A stretch of DNA of 64,000 nucleotides, taken from assembly GCF_000427465.1 (NCBI RefSeq), contig NZ_ATYB01000008.1, positions 496,001-560,000 of the forward strand. The letters run 5' to 3'. Positions 62,460-64,000 of this stretch are shown here, piece after piece (positions within the stretch are counted from its first letter, which is position 1; the number at the start of each line of letters is the position of its first letter). The translations under genes were made by a program, and so were the position numbers. The notes below the pieces were generated by a model. That model saw only the letters and a program-made list of their open reading frames with translations, was not told the origin of the DNA and made no database searches. The DNA is from Sinorhizobium arboris LMG 14919 (GTDB lineage: Bacteria; Pseudomonadota; Alphaproteobacteria; Rhizobiales; Rhizobiaceae).

Positions 62460-62476
62460 TTGCAGAAAAAATGCAA
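62460..62476. promoter_or_regulatory. TTGCA-N7-TGCAA dyad before gabT
   Basis: ttgca (62460-62464) and tgcaa (62472-62476) around gaaaaaa, about 30 bases before the gabT start. A further gatttgcaatcc lies at about 62408-62430. The repeated TTGCA half-sites are candidates for binding by the divergent MerR-XRE-cupin protein. Confidence 0.4.
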
Positions 62477-62505
62477 TATATTCCCTCTCGACCAGGACGA
62501 CAACG

Positions 62506-63774
62506 ATGACGAGCCTCACAGATCGCAAGAATGCAGCCATCTCCCGCGGTGTCGGAATGACCACGCAGGTCTATGCCGATCGGGCGGAAAATGCCGAGAT
62601 CTGGGACAAGGAAGGCAACCGCTACATCGACTTTGCCGCCGGCATCGCCGTGGTCAATACAGGCCACCGCCACCCGAAGGTGATCGCAGCCGTCAAGGCG
62701 CAGCTCGACCGCTTCACCCATACCTGCCACCAGGTGGTACCCTATGAGAACTACGTGCATCTGGCAGAGCGCCTGAACGCGATCGTTCCCGGCGACTTCG
62801 CGAAGAAGACCATCTTCGTCACCACCGGTGCGGAGGCCGTCGAAAACGCCGTCAAGATCGCGCGCGCAGCGACAGGCCGCCAGGCGGTCGTCGCCTTCGG
62901 CGGCGGATTCCACGGACGCACCTTCATGGGCATGGCCCTGACGGGGAAGGTCGTTCCGTACAAGGTCGGCTTCGGCGCAATGCCGGCAGATGTCTTCCAC
63001 GCCCCCTTCCCGATCGAGCTTCACGGCGTGACCGTCGAGCAGTCGCTTGCGGCGCTGAAGAAGCTCTTCGCGGCCGATGTCGATCCGGCCCGTGTCGCGG
63101 CGATCATCATCGAGCCGGTTCAGGGCGAAGGCGGCTTCTATCCGGTCCCGACCGCCTTCATGAAGGCGCTTCGCGAGATCTGCGACCAGCACGGTATCCT
63201 GCTGATTGCCGACGAGGTGCAGACCGGCTTTGCCCGCACCGGCAAGCTCTTCGCCATGGAACATCACGGTGTCGCGCCGGACCTGACGACGATGGCGAAG
63301 AGCCTCGCCGGCGGCTTCCCGCTTGCCGCCGTCACCGGCCGAGCCGAGATCATGGACGCACCCGGGCCGGGCGGCCTCGGCGGCACCTATGGCGGTAATC
63401 CGCTCGGCATCGCCGCCGCGCATGCCGTCCTCGACGTGATTGCCGAGGAGAACCTGTGCGAGCGGGCGAACCAGCTCGGCAGCCGGCTGAAGCAGCGCCT
63501 TGCAGCGATCCGCGAGAAGGTGCCGGAGATCGTCGACATCCGTGGACCCGGCTTCATGAATGCCGTCGAATTCAACGACGTGAAGACCAACCTGCCGAGC
63601 GCCGAGTTCGCCAACAGGGTCCGCCTCCTTGCCCTCGACAAGGGGCTCATCCTGCTGACCTGCGGCGTCCATGGCAACGTCATCCGCTTCCTGGCGCCGA
63701 TCACGATCCAGGACGAGGTCTTCGCAGAAGCCCTCGACATTATCGAGGTATCGATCCTCGAAGCACGCGGTTGA
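62506..63774 (+). CDS. gabT: 4-aminobutyrate aminotransferase GabT
   Basis: Class III aminotransferase of 422 residues, PLP-dependent, moving the amino group of GABA to 2-oxoglutarate to give succinate semialdehyde. ATG 62506 begins MTSLTDRKNAAISRGVGMTT, the usual GabT N-terminus. IDFAAGIAVVNTGHRHPKVI near 39, FVTTGAEAVENAVKIARAAT near 104, GGFHGRTFMGMALTGKVVPY near 130 and LLIADEVQTGFARTGKLFAM near 233 are present; the PLP lysine is Lys265 in TMAKSLAGGFPLAAVTG. It is divergent from its likely regulator. Products feed into the TCA cycle. Confidence 0.94.
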   Translation: MTSLTDRKNAAISRGVGMTTQVYADRAENAEIWDKEGNRYIDFAAGIAVVNTGHRHPKVIAAVKAQLDRFTHTCHQVVPYENYVHLAERLNAIVPGDFAKKTIFVTTGAEAVENAVKIARAATGRQAVVAFGGGFHGRTFMGMALTGKVVPYKVGFGAMPADVFHAPFPIELHGVTVEQSLAALKKLFAADVDPARVAAIIIEPVQGEGGFYPVPTAFMKALREICDQHGILLIADEVQTGFARTGKLFAMEHHGVAPDLTTMAKSLAGGFPLAAVTGRAEIMDAPGPGGLGGTYGGNPLGIAAAHAVLDVIAEENLCERANQLGSRLKQRLAAIREKVPEIVDIRGPGFMNAVEFNDVKTNLPSAEFANRVRLLALDKGLILLTCGVHGNVIRFLAPITIQDEVFAEALDIIEVSILEARG

Positions 63775-63853
63775 CGGCTGCCGGGCCGGCCGCTATCGCG
63801 GTCGCCCATGCCGGGGCGCATGATCCACGCCCTCACAAGGAATAGAAGCGATA

Positions 63854-63870
63854 CCTGCGGTCGCCGCAGG
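63854..63870. terminator. Small hairpin after gabT
   Basis: cctgcgg-tcg-ccgcagg is a perfect 7-bp stem with a 3-base loop, 80 bases after gabT and 20 before the next start. There is no U-run. It may be a weak terminator or leader structure. Confidence 0.35.
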
Positions 63871-63889
63871 GATCGCGGGAGGACGTCCG

Positions 63890-64000
63890 ATGGCCCTGAT
63901 GCCCGCACTCACCAGACACATCCGAACAGCGGAGCTCTTCGCCTCGCTCGGCAGCGTCACCCGGCCCTCCGAAGAATGGGCCGGCCCCACCTTCGATGTT
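63890..64000 (+). CDS. Unidentified gene, 5' end only
   Basis: An ATG at 63890 has ggagg 7 bases upstream, a strong ribosome site. The frame stays open for 37 codons to the window end: MALMPALTRHIRTAELFASL, then GSVTRPSEEWAGPTFDV. I do not recognise a family from so little. Its place after gabT would suit a catabolic partner, but the sequence does not look like the N-terminus of GabD. Confidence 0.5.
   Translation, partial: MALMPALTRHIRTAELFASLGSVTRPSEEWAGPTFDV

Noticed and set aside
63793..63990. 65-codon minus-strand frame at the window end
   Set aside because: It has no ribosome site or motif, while the plus strand has a strong ribosome site at 63880-63890.

Overview
The window looks like Sinorhizobium (Ensifer) DNA, most probably the pSymB-type chromid of S. 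meliloti or a close relative. It is GC-rich and carries, in order, the complete exp/wg galactoglucan (exopolysaccharide II) cluster, an opp-type peptide transporter, a Calvin-type fructose-bisphosphate aldolase, the msbA2 polysaccharide locus and a gabT locus. The assignment rests on gene order and protein motifs read by eye; no database search was run.

Region 1 (1-1.5 kb) is a boundary zone: a frameshifted 3' end of an IS66-family transposase, a LysE/RhtB exporter, and a 194-bp unit bounded by perfect 40-bp inverted repeats. Region 2 (1.5-29 kb) is the galactoglucan cluster. The leftward wga operon runs wgaA, wgaB, wgaD, wgaE, wgaF, then rmlA, rmlC, rmlB, rmlD (wgaG-J). Next come leftward wgcA and wggR (MarR-type activator), then rightward wgdA-wgdB (type I-like ABC exporter plus HlyD adaptor), wgeA (secreted RTX calcium-binding protein) and wgeB-H (glycosyltransferases, methyltransferase, membrane protein, serine hydrolase-like protein). 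A closely similar dyad (ACTTcaaaa..tGAAG type) lies before wgaA, between wggR and wgdA, and before wgeA, as expected for co-regulation by WggR.

Region 3 (29-37 kb) holds an orphan Tat-exported peptide-binding protein, a frameshifted HAD phosphatase, a PPP-type phosphatase, a small DUF6894-like protein, a lipid A phosphoethanolamine transferase, and a divergent OmpR-type two-component system that probably controls it. Region 4 (37-45 kb) is a CecR-YbhGFSR-like drug-efflux operon with an upstream palindrome, a VapBC-type toxin-antitoxin pair with a tandem operator, and an mhq-like hydrolase/dioxygenase pair. Region 5 (45-54 kb) is a DctB/DctD-like pair whose regulator has GAFPGA in place of GAFTGA, converging on an oppABC-D/F peptide ABC operon; the convergence zone holds three hairpins.

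Region 6 (54.8-64 kb) has the aldolase, the four-gene msbA2 surface-polysaccharide operon (acyltransferase, two GT2 enzymes, ABC exporter), a MerR-XRE-cupin fusion regulator divergent from gabT, and the first 37 codons of one more gene. I saw no rRNA, tRNA or CRISPR array. I did not find a convincingly undescribed multi-gene system. The least explained items are the 40-bp inverted-repeat unit, the triple-domain regulator, the GAFPGA regulator and the protein-type exporter serving a polysaccharide cluster without Wzx/Wzy.
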